Source of the DNA: Sphingobium sp. SYK-6
Lineage (GTDB): Bacteria > Pseudomonadota > Alphaproteobacteria > Sphingomonadales > Sphingomonadaceae
NCBI RefSeq assembly: GCF_000283515.1
Contig: NC_015976.1
Span: 2,822,501 to 2,886,500 of the forward strand
Direction of reading: 5' to 3'
DNA: 64,000 bases
A model generated the notes under the pieces. It worked only from the letters and a program-made list of their open reading frames with translations. It had not been told where the DNA came from and did not search any database. A program made the position numbers and the translations under genes. Positions 25,697-33,783 of the stretch are shown here, in pieces (position 1 is the first letter of the stretch; the number at the start of each line of letters is the position of its first letter).

Positions 25697-28594
25697 CTAC
25701 AGTTGCACCCGCACGCCGACGGTGAAGGAGCGCCCGATCTGGTCGTAAAGGAAGGTATTCGTGGGCCGCGTCGCGAACACGAAGAAATTCCCGGCATTGC
25801 CCGGAGGATCCTGATCGAGCAGATTGTTCACTGTCGCGAATATCTGGAACTTCCGGCCATTCTCGGTTGTGATATCCTGCGTCAGGCTCAGGTCCGTGTA
25901 AGTAATTGCCGGAACATGATTATCATCGATGGTCACGCCTTCCACGAACGTCGCGTCATATGTGCCGGCGCCGATAATCCGCTCGTCCACACTCGCGGTG
26001 AAACCGCCGAATTTGAGCGTGGCATTGATGTTGAAGGTCCACTTCGGCACACCGCCATCGACACCGACCTGACCTGCGCGATTCACGACCGTCGACCCCG
26101 GAATGAGCGTCGAAAGCTCGAACACGCGCGATGCAATGGCCCTGAGGCCAAGCGAACCGCTCCCCAGCTCGGTGCGATAGCTGCCTTCGATATCCAGGCC
26201 ACGCGTTTTCAGGCGATTGATGTTGAGGAAGCCATTATCGACCCGGAACAGAACGCCATTGGGCGCGCGTTCGAGCCTTGGGCACAATGCCGTGGCACCT
26301 CGGAAGCACTGATCGATGATGTTCTGGACGCCAAGCTGTCCGATCGCATCATCAATCTGCACCGTATAATAATCAGCCGATATGTTGAGTCCGGGAATGA
26401 AGGAAGGCGTGAATACACCGCCGACAGTGAGCGTGTCGGCCACTTCCGGCTTAAGCGCGGTCGAGCCATTTGCCTGGCTGACGACCACTGGTGTTTCATT
26501 GTTGCGAAACGGGTCGACCGCGGCGGACGCCCCCGCAGCGGATGTCGAAAACAGCTCGCGCAAGTTTGGCGCACGGATATCACGCGACCGGGTCGCGCGG
26601 AAGCGGATATCATCGATCGGCTGCCAGTTGAGCCCGACCTTCCAGGTGTTGACGCCGCCGCTGGTGCTGTAGCTCGTGTGCCGACCAGCAAGGTTCAGGT
26701 CCAGCTTCTGCGCGAATGGCACTCCATCGGCGAGCGGGATCAGCGCTTCGCCGAAGACTTCCCACAAATCATATCCGCCCACAATCGGGCGTTGATTTGA
26801 GAGGAAATAGGCGCCGAACGTGCTGGTGGCATAACGCGTATTCGCCACGCCGCGCGGCTGACCGTTCGGGAATTTGAGCCCGTCCGAACCCGGGTCAACA
26901 GTCCGATTGACCGATTCCTTTCGATAGCCGCCGCCAACGGCGATCGCGACGTCGCCCGCCCAGGTCGCAAAGGGCGTACCGCTCAGGACGATTTCGGCCA
27001 CATGCTGCTTGGTGCGTTCGAAGGTCCGCGATCCGGTTCCCCCGTAAGGGCTGGACCGGATATAGTCGATGGCGGCCTGCGACGCGGCGTCTGGGCCGAA
27101 CACGTTGAACGGCACACAGCCCTGCACGGCTGGCACCGTCAACGAGCGATTGCAAACGATGTTGCCTGTCACAGGATCGCGGACCGCATCGACCGCATCG
27201 AACACGCGTTCGATCGTCAGATTGCCTTCCGCGCGGATCGTCTGGAGGTTGGTACCGTAGCCATAATGGCCATCGAGGCTCCAATCGCCACCGACCTTCG
27301 CTTTGAAGCCGCCAGAAAAGCGCACCGTTTCGCTCTCGCCAAGGTTCCGTAACAGACCGGTCTGGCGCATGGTATGACCCAACGTAAATTGGGTGATGCC
27401 CGCCGCATCCATCTGCGCCGCCACGGATGGCGGAAGGAAGGCGTTGTCGCGATAAATGGTGAGCGCCGTATTGCCGTAAAAGCCCATCAACGTGCCGCCA
27501 AACTTGGCGAGGCTGTTGCCGTAGAGCGCGTCGGCATAGAGATCGATGGAATCACTCGCTTCGTAAAGCGCATGGGCATAGGCCGTCTTGCGTTCGATCG
27601 CCGCAACCGGTGTAAAGTCGAGCCCCTGATCCTCTCCGCTGCCGCCGACCATCTGACTTGGCGTCAGCGGATTTCCGAACGTGAATGGCTGCGGCACGCC
27701 GCCAGGGCCGAACTGGATTCCGCGCAAGGGGCCGGAAACGATCAGGCCGCCATCCGCCTCGAGCGGCGTCTTGAGGTTGCAGGTGCGCACGCGCAGCGGC
27801 GTCTGACCCGCAAGCACCAGCGGCGCGCAGGACTGGAACCAGTCGCGATCGCGATAGTCCCGCACGCCAGATTGCATGAAATAACTGCCGCTCGCGACAA
27901 TGTGCAGCCGCTCGCCGACATTGGCGCCAACCGTCAGCGAGATTTTCTGGGTCTCATTGTCGCCGCGCTGCGTAATGCCCGCCTGCGCTGCAGCCTTTAT
28001 GCCCTTGAACCTTGTATCGAGCACGAAGTTGACAACGCCGGCCACAGCGTCCGATCCGTAAGCGGCAGAGGCGCCGCCGGTGACGATGTCAACGCGCTGC
28101 ACCAGCTCTTCCGGCAAGATCGACACATCGACGATGCCATCGGATGTGCTCGGCGTAACCCGGCGCCCGTCCAGTAGGATCAGGCTGCGCTGTGCGCCAA
28201 GCGAGCGCAGGTTGAGCTGGGTCGCCGCACCGCTCTCAGGCGCAAACTGCGACGTCGTTGGACGCACCGAGTTGGCGAACTGCGGCAGCTTGTTGAGTGC
28301 TTCGCCAATCGTCGAGGGTGTGCTGGTAAGAAGCTGCTGCGCCGCTACGACCGTGACCGGCGAGGGCGCGGAAAAGCCATCGCTGATCACGCGCGAGCCG
28401 GTGACGACGATGTCGTTATTGCCGCCCTCGATCGATGCGCCAGCGGCAGCCGAATTGGTGCTGCCCCCAACAGCAGGATCGGTGGCTTCTTGTGCAAACG
28501 CCGCGGACGGCATGACGCAGACCAGCACCGTCGAGAAAAGCGCGGCAGAGCTCAACAGATAGTGACGAAAAAAACGCTGTGATTGTACGGCCAT
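25697..28594 (-). CDS. TonB-dependent outer-membrane receptor
   Basis: 965 residues: signal peptide ending in SAAFA, TonB-box region and plug (NDIVVTGSRVISDGFSAPSP, LPQFANSVRP, LRSLGAQRSLILLDGRRVTP), then a long beta barrel ending in RSFTVGVRVQL with a terminal aromatic-containing strand pattern usual for outer-membrane proteins. It should take up a substrate too large or too scarce for porins, using TonB energy. GGGGAGG precedes the ATG. A MarR-box copy lies about 150 bases upstream. It is the first gene of an operon with the three genes down to 22483. Confidence 0.9.
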   Translation of the reverse strand: MAVQSQRFFRHYLLSSAALFSTVLVCVMPSAAFAQEATDPAVGGSTNSAAAGASIEGGNNDIVVTGSRVISDGFSAPSPVTVVAAQQLLTSTPSTIGEALNKLPQFANSVRPTTSQFAPESGAATQLNLRSLGAQRSLILLDGRRVTPSTSDGIVDVSILPEELVQRVDIVTGGASAAYGSDAVAGVVNFVLDTRFKGIKAAAQAGITQRGDNETQKISLTVGANVGERLHIVASGSYFMQSGVRDYRDRDWFQSCAPLVLAGQTPLRVRTCNLKTPLEADGGLIVSGPLRGIQFGPGGVPQPFTFGNPLTPSQMVGGSGEDQGLDFTPVAAIERKTAYAHALYEASDSIDLYADALYGNSLAKFGGTLMGFYGNTALTIYRDNAFLPPSVAAQMDAAGITQFTLGHTMRQTGLLRNLGESETVRFSGGFKAKVGGDWSLDGHYGYGTNLQTIRAEGNLTIERVFDAVDAVRDPVTGNIVCNRSLTVPAVQGCVPFNVFGPDAASQAAIDYIRSSPYGGTGSRTFERTKQHVAEIVLSGTPFATWAGDVAIAVGGGYRKESVNRTVDPGSDGLKFPNGQPRGVANTRYATSTFGAYFLSNQRPIVGGYDLWEVFGEALIPLADGVPFAQKLDLNLAGRHTSYSTSGGVNTWKVGLNWQPIDDIRFRATRSRDIRAPNLRELFSTSAAGASAAVDPFRNNETPVVVSQANGSTALKPEVADTLTVGGVFTPSFIPGLNISADYYTVQIDDAIGQLGVQNIIDQCFRGATALCPRLERAPNGVLFRVDNGFLNINRLKTRGLDIEGSYRTELGSGSLGLRAIASRVFELSTLIPGSTVVNRAGQVGVDGGVPKWTFNINATLKFGGFTASVDERIIGAGTYDATFVEGVTIDDNHVPAITYTDLSLTQDITTENGRKFQIFATVNNLLDQDPPGNAGNFFVFATRPTNTFLYDQIGRSFTVGVRVQL

Positions 28595-28744
28595 TCAGAC
28601 CTCCCCTTTTTGGAGCTGTCCCGCTCCATCCCATGTTTATGTCGCAAATTTAGCTTGAGGATGGCTCACGGCGGGGCGCGCTTTCGTCACCCTCGCGACG
28701 CGGGTTCATCCGCACAACGATCACTGTACGATGGCTCAGTATCC

Positions 28745-28758
28745 GTCCCATATGAGAC
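28745..28758. promoter_or_regulatory. MarR-box copy 4 (GTCCCATATGAGAC)
   Basis: The reverse complement GTCTCATATGGGAC differs from copy 1 by one base. It lies between the TonB receptor start (28594) and the end of the next gene, so it should control the TonB receptor operon. Confidence 0.65.
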
Positions 28759-28816
28759 GATCATTTGATGCCTGTGTCAACTGGCTTGCGGTGGACGATC
28801 TCCGATAGATGCCAAG

Positions 28817-29803
28817 TTATTTGTCCCAGACATCCGAATGCATGCCGTAAGGGACGGTATTGATGACAGCCTCGATCTGATCATGCTTGCCTGCATCGAT
28901 CTGAAAGAGCTCTGCCACCTGAAACGTCAGAGGAGCGCGGAAGGGTGATGGCACGGTGAGGCCATTGGTCAGCACCAGATCCTTCACTACACCCGTATGA
29001 TCCCAATAAGAAAAGCTCAGGACCAGCCCGCGCTGACGATCCACGACCGGATAGCGCCGATTCCTGATGCCTGTCACAAAAGCATAGAAGCCACTGAGTT
29101 GCTGGCCCTCGCAACTCAATGTCAGCGCGTCAAACCGCTCGCGGCCCGGCCTCACCGTCTTCAGATTTGTGGTCTGTCCGCCATTCTCAATGCGCTCACA
29201 GCCCTTTGCAAAAGGAGCGCTGGTCTTGCCCGTGCTCCCTTGGAGATTGGCGAAATAGGCATCTGCGACACGCAGAAGCTCTTCGCGTGACATGCGCTGG
29301 CGCTCCGGCACGTTGCGCTCGAACTGCGGGCGCGGCGTACCGATCTCCTCGATTTTCGCGCCAGGCGATGTAACGGAGAGACCGGCCGCTCCCCCGCGCG
29401 CGACCACCGTTTCGATCTCACCGATCTTCTGCTCGCGTACGCCGATGCGGAGGGCGATATAGACGGGTCGCCCGTCCTCCATCATGGTCCCGACGAAGCC
29501 CGCCTGGCCGGTCTCAGCATCGATGGCGGTGATGCGATAGCGACCGCGCGCATTGGCCGTCCCCCATAGCCCGTCCCATAATGCGCGCTCAACGCCATTC
29601 TCGGTCGCCTTCACATCGCCGGCGAGCGGGAGCCGGCTGATGTCGTTCGCTGCCATTGCATCGAGCGTCTGATCGAGCAGCGCTTCGAGGCAACCACGAT
29701 CGCATGAGACCGGAACTGAATAGGATGCAGGGTTGCTCTTGGCCGCGACGCCAGAGACAGCGAGGCATAGCGCGGCAGTCGTGGCAGGAATGCGGGCTGA
29801 CAT
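28817..29803 (-). CDS. Secreted DUF8021-like protein, paralogue 3
   Basis: 328 residues: signal peptide (TAALCLAVSGVAAKS), then CDRGCLEALLDQTLDAMAAN, VKATENGVERALWDGLWGTA, FVGTMMEDGRPVYIALRIGV, ADAYFANLQGSTGKTSAPFA, a Cys in KGCERIENGG, IRNRRYPVVDRQRGLVLSFS, YWDHTG and the end motif VPYGMHSDVW. It starts four bases after the stop of a small gene on the same strand, so it is probably translated together with it. Control is probably by the TetR element at 30085-30100 rather than the MarR box. Confidence 0.8.
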   Translation of the reverse strand: MSARIPATTAALCLAVSGVAAKSNPASYSVPVSCDRGCLEALLDQTLDAMAANDISRLPLAGDVKATENGVERALWDGLWGTANARGRYRITAIDAETGQAGFVGTMMEDGRPVYIALRIGVREQKIGEIETVVARGGAAGLSVTSPGAKIEEIGTPRPQFERNVPERQRMSREELLRVADAYFANLQGSTGKTSAPFAKGCERIENGGQTTNLKTVRPGRERFDALTLSCEGQQLSGFYAFVTGIRNRRYPVVDRQRGLVLSFSYWDHTGVVKDLVLTNGLTVPSPFRAPLTFQVAELFQIDAGKHDQIEAVINTVPYGMHSDVWDK

Positions 29804-29807
29804 CGCC

Positions 29808-30014
29808 TTACCCCGCCCGACTGAAGAACAGCCCGCGGCTTGGCAGCGCAGCAGGGATCGTGATGCCCGCCTTCAACCCCATCAGGTCATCGGCAAGGCC
29901 GCTCAAATGCTCCATCGCGCGCGCCTCGGAGAACCTGAAGAGCTCTTCTTGAAGCGACGACGGCAGGGCACATGCGGCCACCGACAGTCGCTCGATCCAT
30001 GTTCGTCGAGACAT
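29808..30014 (-). CDS. Small hypothetical protein (68 aa), coupled to paralogue 3
   Basis: The frame starts MSRRTWIERLSVAACALPSS and has GGGAGAG a few bases before its ATG. The middle is helical (LQEELFRFSEARAMEHLSGL, ADDLMGLKAG). It ends four bases before the DUF8021-like start. Good ribosome binding site, codon use and tight spacing support it, but I recognise no family. It is the first gene after the TetR-type dyad on the minus strand. Confidence 0.5.
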   Translation of the reverse strand: MSRRTWIERLSVAACALPSSLQEELFRFSEARAMEHLSGLADDLMGLKAGITIPAALPSRGLFFSRAG

Positions 30015-30084
30015 CCCACTCTCCCGGCAACGCTGGGAGACTTGCAGCGCGCCATAGCAATTTCTTATTTTCTAACGCTGTTAG

Positions 30085-30100
30085 CCTAACGACGATAGGG
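30085..30100. promoter_or_regulatory. TetR-type operator copy A (CCTAACGACGATAGGG)
   Basis: CCTA-N7-TAGG with shared flanks. It lies between the divergent small gene (30014) and tetR (30144). A matching element, CCTAACAGTGGTAGGG, lies at 30782-30797 in front of the next gene. Confidence 0.55.
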
Positions 30101-30143
30101 CAGGTGTCAACCCACGAAACATCACTTGCCAAAGGAGCCGCTG

Positions 30144-30716
30144 GTGAGGAAAGTTCGCAGGATGCCACTCGACCGACAGCAAATTATCGCAGCGACGTTC
30201 GACCTGCTCCGCGAAGGCGGGCTGGACGGGCTGAGCATGCGTACGCTGGCGAAACGGCTCGATGTCCAAGGCGCCACGCTCTACCATCATTTTGCGAGCA
30301 AACGGGTTCTGCTGGATCATGTGGCGGAGGAATTGCTTGCGCCCAGTTGGCGTGATCCATTGCCCGGAGAAGACTGGCGCGCATGGATCTTGGCCATCTC
30401 GACAATGACGAGGGGCGCAATGCTGTCTTGCAAGGATGGCGCAATTCTCTGCGCTGGTGGAGGGCCAACCGGTACGGAACGATCGCAGCGGCTCATCCAG
30501 ACATTGTATCAGCCGCTCCTCGAAGCTGGCTTCGCTCATTCGCAGGCAAGGTTCATTCGCATGTCGGCCTATCGCTTCACGCTCGGCTGGACCATCGATG
30601 AGCAAGCATCGCTCGCAGCGAAGCGCGGCCGCGAAGTAACGTCAGCGGACGACGCCTTCCATTTCGGCCTGTCTGCGCTCATCCGCGGTTTCCCGGACCC
30701 TGATCCGCAAACCTGA
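30144..30716 (+). CDS. TetR-family transcriptional regulator
   Basis: 190 residues with an N-terminal TetR HTH (RQQIIAATFDLLREGGLDGL, SMRTLAKRLDVQGATLYHHF, ASKRVLLDHVAEELL) and a ligand-binding C-terminal domain of the tetracycline-repressor type (HFGLSALIRGF near the end). I chose the GTG at 30144 because AGGAG is seven bases upstream, whereas the TTG at 30126 lacks a site. Matching dyads in both flanking promoters suggest that it controls the genes at 28817-30014 and 30816-31790 and itself. Confidence 0.87.
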   Translation: MRKVRRMPLDRQQIIAATFDLLREGGLDGLSMRTLAKRLDVQGATLYHHFASKRVLLDHVAEELLAPSWRDPLPGEDWRAWILAISTMTRGAMLSCKDGAILCAGGGPTGTERSQRLIQTLYQPLLEAGFAHSQARFIRMSAYRFTLGWTIDEQASLAAKRGREVTSADDAFHFGLSALIRGFPDPDPQT

Positions 30717-30781
30717 GGCATCAGCCCTCGCGCAACAATTTCGCTTGCGCGTTCGCATCGTCCCGCTACCAATAGTTAAAA

Positions 30782-30797
30782 CCTAACAGTGGTAGGG
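30782..30797. promoter_or_regulatory. TetR-type operator copy B (CCTAACAGTGGTAGGG)
   Basis: CCTA-N7-TAGG, identical to copy A in the outer six and five bases. It lies seven bases before the ribosome binding site of the next DUF8021-like gene, where a bound repressor would block transcription. Confidence 0.55.
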
Positions 30798-30815
30798 TGG
30801 ATCGGGAGAGGTTCG

Positions 30816-31790
30816 ATGTGTCGCATGAAACTATTCGTGACGCCGGCAATCGCGCTGATGGTGGGGTCGACGGCACCTGCTCAGCAGCCGGCCCCTCCCT
30901 CTTGCACGCGCACTTGTCTTGAAGGCTGGGTCGACCGCTATCTGGTCGCCATGCGCGACGCCAAAGTGGACGAAGCCATGTTTGCGCGAGACGTGAAATT
31001 CACCGAAAACGGCATCCAGCTGCCGCTGGGTGATGAAGGCCTGTGGCATTCGATGAGTGCGCTCGGCACGTATAAATTCACCGTACCGGACATCGAAACC
31101 CAGCAGGTCGCGTTTCTTGGCACGGTTCGTGAAAAGAATCGCGATGGTAAGGAATCTGTCGTCGCAATCGCCTTGCGACTGAAAATACGCGGCGATCGGA
31201 TAACCGAGATCGAGCAGCTCGCGTCTCGCCCTGCCGACACGAACAGCAGCCGCAGCGACATCCCGCCGACCGGCGTGGGCGTTGAAAAGATGGGGCAGCC
31301 CCATCCATGGTTCACGGCGCCGATCCCGGTTGCGCAACGTCAAACGCGCGAAGAGCTGGTGAAAACCGCAAATTATTACTTCACCGGGCTCCAGCGGAAC
31401 GACGGCAAAGGTTATTATCCCTTCACGGATGACTGCATCCGCTTTGAAAACGGCATGGATGTTCTTGCCAATGCGCTTGATCCGACGACAGGCAAGCGCG
31501 GGCGGATGACCTGCAAATATCAGTTCGAAGCCGCGCTCAAGAACATCGTTTCCCGCGTCCGCGACCGTCGCTTCGTAGCCGTTGATCGAGAGCGCGGGAT
31601 CGTGTTCGCATTCGCCTTTTTCGACCATGAGCAGATTAACTGGACGTGGCAGTTAGGTGAGCTTTTCCGAATCGAAAATGGTCAGATCCGTCGGATCGAA
31701 GCGATCTTCCACCGCGCGCCTTATGGCATCAACTCGGGGTGGAGCACCTACGAACAAGGTCTGTCCGACCAAATTCAAGATATACGTTGA
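30816..31790 (+). CDS. Secreted DUF8021-like protein, paralogue 4
   Basis: 324 residues: signal peptide (MKLFVTPAIALMVGSTAPA), then CTRTCLEGWVDRYLVAMRDA, VKFTENGIQLPLGDEGLWHS, VAFLGTVREKNRDGKESVVA, ANYYFTGLQRNDGKGYYPFT, a Cys in DDCIRFENG, CKYQFEAALKNIVSRVRDRR, FVAVDRERGIVFAFAFFDH and RAPYGINSGWSTYEQG. It is closest to paralogue 1. The ATG at 30816 follows GGGAGAG. An ATG nine bases later is also possible. A TetR-type operator sits just upstream. It is the last gene of the cluster. Confidence 0.82.
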   Translation: MCRMKLFVTPAIALMVGSTAPAQQPAPPSCTRTCLEGWVDRYLVAMRDAKVDEAMFARDVKFTENGIQLPLGDEGLWHSMSALGTYKFTVPDIETQQVAFLGTVREKNRDGKESVVAIALRLKIRGDRITEIEQLASRPADTNSSRSDIPPTGVGVEKMGQPHPWFTAPIPVAQRQTREELVKTANYYFTGLQRNDGKGYYPFTDDCIRFENGMDVLANALDPTTGKRGRMTCKYQFEAALKNIVSRVRDRRFVAVDRERGIVFAFAFFDHEQINWTWQLGELFRIENGQIRRIEAIFHRAPYGINSGWSTYEQGLSDQIQDIR

Positions 31791-32400
31791 ACCCTAATGC
31801 CTCAAATGCCCAAAAACAGAATGTTCGCCTTCGGCCACTTCCCACTGGTTACCAAACATTGCTCTCCTAAACTCAACCTCCGCAATCATACGTTGAAGTT
31901 AATAATAACTCTTGTCTCACTATTTAGATCCGCAATTTCGTCGCACTTTGGTTCGGATTTCATAAGAATATCGAAGGATACCAACATGCTCCCGCCCTCA
32001 TCGAGTACTGTTGAGGTTCTCAGTCTTACTGAATTATAAAGTTCTCGTACTATCCACTTTAGATTTAGAATATCTACCTACCCAGCTTATAAATGCAGCA
32101 TGGCGCCGAACATTCGCCCAGTTCTTTAATTCAAAGCGGACATTCTGGATCGTTCGCAATCACAGGCATTCGCGAGCGGACGTTCAACGGGATGCCCGAA
32201 GGGCGGCTTGGGCGAGATGGGGCTCGTAAGGAGACTTACCGGAGTGTCCGAAGAAGATGACGCTGTCCTAGCCTCTCGGTAGTCCGGTGACCTGGCCATG
32301 CAACGTACCCTAAATCACCAGGGGCACGGGGTAGGCGAGCCACCTTTGTTGCGCATCACCGACTGGACTAGACATTCATTTCCGCCCTCACACAAAAACG
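31791..32400. other. AT-rich intergenic stretch
   Basis: About 600 bases without a convincing gene. From roughly 31,850 to 32,100 the composition is clearly more AT-rich than the rest of the window (AATAATAACT, ATTTAGATCC, ATTATAAAGTTC, TTTAGATTTAGAATATC), which suggests foreign or promoter-rich DNA at the edge of the catabolic cluster. Only short frames with no similarity are seen. Confidence 0.5.
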
Positions 32401-32430
32401 AAGGGCCGCCCCAGCCGGGACGACCCTTCC
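32401..32430 (-). terminator. Rho-independent terminator
   Basis: A 13-bp stem with two mismatches and an AGCC loop. On the minus strand it is followed by GTTTTTGTG, a U-rich tail. It ends the transcript carrying the small frame at 32457-32525 and perhaps alkB. Confidence 0.75.
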
Positions 32431-32456
32431 ATTGTCTGTGCCTTATGCGGCAGGCT

Positions 32457-32525
32457 TAGAGCCTGACCCCCGCGGAGGCCATGTCCAGACAATCTCCCGC
32501 ACGTAGCGTGGGACAATGAGACATC
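32457..32525 (-). CDS. 22-residue peptide with a very strong ribosome binding site
   Basis: The peptide begins MSHCPTLRAGDC and ends AGVRL, with two Cys. AAAGGAGG is seven bases before its ATG and a terminator follows 27 bases after its stop. It lies about 80 bases after the alkB stop on the same strand. Either this is a real short gene or the RNA is a small regulatory RNA with a decoy-like Shine-Dalgarno. The function is unknown. Confidence 0.45.
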
Positions 32526-32605
32526 TGACCACCTCCTTTCCGTTGTTGAACGATAGGTTGGATGTGGGGCGCGCCTTGCCCCTCTTCAAGATACCGGCCC
32601 GTCAG

Positions 32606-33169
32606 TCATCGTGCGAGACTTCGAAACGTGATTGACCATCGGGGGAGCTCCATCGGTGCAATGCTGTGCTCCCAATTGTGTCGCACCTCGCCAGAGAGAT
32701 GGTAGATCGACCGGGGCGGGAGTTCGATCTTGGCCCGCGTGAAGCCGTCCGCGCGGCGCTGTCGCAAGCGAAGGGTGGCTGCATTGCCTAAGGAAAGACC
32801 GACGACGTGCCCGAAGACCGGACGGTCCCTGTGCCAGCCGATGCCGGCCCCCGGATCGTAGCGGATGAGAAGTGCCTGGACGAGATCGCCTTCGGCGAGG
32901 CCCGCAAATCGCTCGGCCCGCCGTTTCACGGTATAAAGCCACTCGGGTATCGGCTCCGTCTGCGTGAAGGATCCAGTCTCGAAATCGTAACTCCAACCGA
33001 AGGATCGCGTCAGGCGTTTGCCGGTCCACTGCTGGAAGCGGAACGGACTGAGCGACTGTTCATCGATCCGCTCGATGAGGTCTGCTTCTTCGCCGGACGC
33101 GACTGCCTCCCCCTGAAAGGCCAGACCAGAGACGACAGGCGTCGGAAACAGGTCTAGGTTAGAAGCCAT
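32606..33169 (-). CDS. alkB: AlkB-like 2-oxoglutarate-dependent DNA repair dioxygenase
   Basis: 187 residues. This is an Fe(II)/2-oxoglutarate enzyme that removes alkyl groups from DNA bases. Motifs are IRYDPGAGIGWHRDRPVFG (the H-x-D iron pair), LSGEVRHNWEHSI (distal His) and RWSITFRSL (2-oxoglutarate Arg). The length fits the short ABH2-like bacterial type. The ATG at 33169 (MASNLDLFPTPVVSGLAF) lies one base from the end of the zinc-finger gene upstream, so the two are one operon. A LexA box about 400 bases upstream could control it. Confidence 0.88.
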   Translation of the reverse strand: MASNLDLFPTPVVSGLAFQGEAVASGEEADLIERIDEQSLSPFRFQQWTGKRLTRSFGWSYDFETGSFTQTEPIPEWLYTVKRRAERFAGLAEGDLVQALLIRYDPGAGIGWHRDRPVFGHVVGLSLGNAATLRLRQRRADGFTRAKIELPPRSIYHLSGEVRHNWEHSIAPMELPRWSITFRSLAR

Positions 33170-33170
33170 G

Positions 33171-33434
33171 TCAGCGTAGCTGGCTATCCTTGCTGCCCCG
33201 GCGATTGATAGCAGAATAGCCTGGACGCCTGTCGCGCGCCGACTGGCAACCGACACATGTTCGCGCCCCAGGAAGGGCAATCCGGCGCGCATCCGGAATT
33301 GGCTCGCCGCATTCCTCGCATTCGGACAACCCCTCTCCGGTGGGCAGACGCGCACGCGCCATCGCCAGCGCGTCCTTCACGCTGTCGTCGATCTGATCCT
33401 GAACGGCGCCATCGGGCGCCCAGCCATTCGCCAT
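33171..33434 (-). CDS. TraR/DksA-type zinc finger protein
   Basis: 87 residues with a C4 zinc finger: CEECGEPIPDARRIALPGAR followed by TCVGCQSARD. The N-terminal helix is short, so this is a TraR-like RNA-polymerase secondary-channel binder rather than a full DksA. I prefer the ATG at 33434 because GAGAGG is eight bases upstream, while the ATG at 33440 abuts it. It is co-transcribed with alkB. Confidence 0.8.
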   Translation of the reverse strand: MANGWAPDGAVQDQIDDSVKDALAMARARLPTGEGLSECEECGEPIPDARRIALPGARTCVGCQSARDRRPGYSAINRRGSKDSQLR

Positions 33435-33565
33435 GGGCATTCCCTCTCATTGCTAAGCCAGTGTCTATGTAGGATGCCTGCCGAGATTTTCATCCTCCCG
33501 AGCCCCGGCTTACAACGATCGCCGGGAGGGATTGCGCAACGAGCGCCCTATCGGCCTTGATCATC

Positions 33566-33580
33566 GTTCTTCTTTCGTTC
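33566..33580. promoter_or_regulatory. LexA box (GTTCTTCTTTCGTTC)
   Basis: This matches the alphaproteobacterial SOS box GTTC-N7-GTTC exactly. It lies 49 bases before a small plus-strand gene (33629) and 132 bases before the divergent zinc finger/alkB operon. Two more copies lie at 36840 and 37563 in front of known SOS genes. Confidence 0.7.
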
Positions 33581-33628
33581 TACCCAAGCCGACCATGAAG
33601 ATCGAATCGACGCGCGGGAGTAAAAGCA

Positions 33629-33763
33629 GTGCAATCCGGTGACCGGCCCTATGATCCGAACGAGCGGGCCGAAGACAGCAGCCTTTTTGAGATCATGATG
33701 GGCATGACGCCGGAGGAATGGAACACGCCCGTTCTCCCGAAGGGCAGTGAGGCGGATGACTAA
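33629..33763 (+). CDS. Small acidic protein (44 aa) behind a LexA box
   Basis: A GTG-started frame (read MQSGDRPYDPNERAEDSS..., ending LPKGSEADD) with GGGAG eight bases upstream and a LexA box 49 bases upstream. The product is acidic with a short hydrophobic helix (LFEIMMGMTPEEW). It is too short for family recognition. SOS-induced small proteins often inhibit cell division or modulate repair, but nothing here shows which. Confidence 0.45.
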   Translation: MQSGDRPYDPNERAEDSSLFEIMMGMTPEEWNTPVLPKGSEADD

Positions 33764-33783
33764 GCCCGCTCACGCACCGATCC

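Noticed and set aside
26209-26691. Frames within the TonB receptor gene
   Set aside because: The receptor is continuous over 965 codons. The inner frames are shadows.
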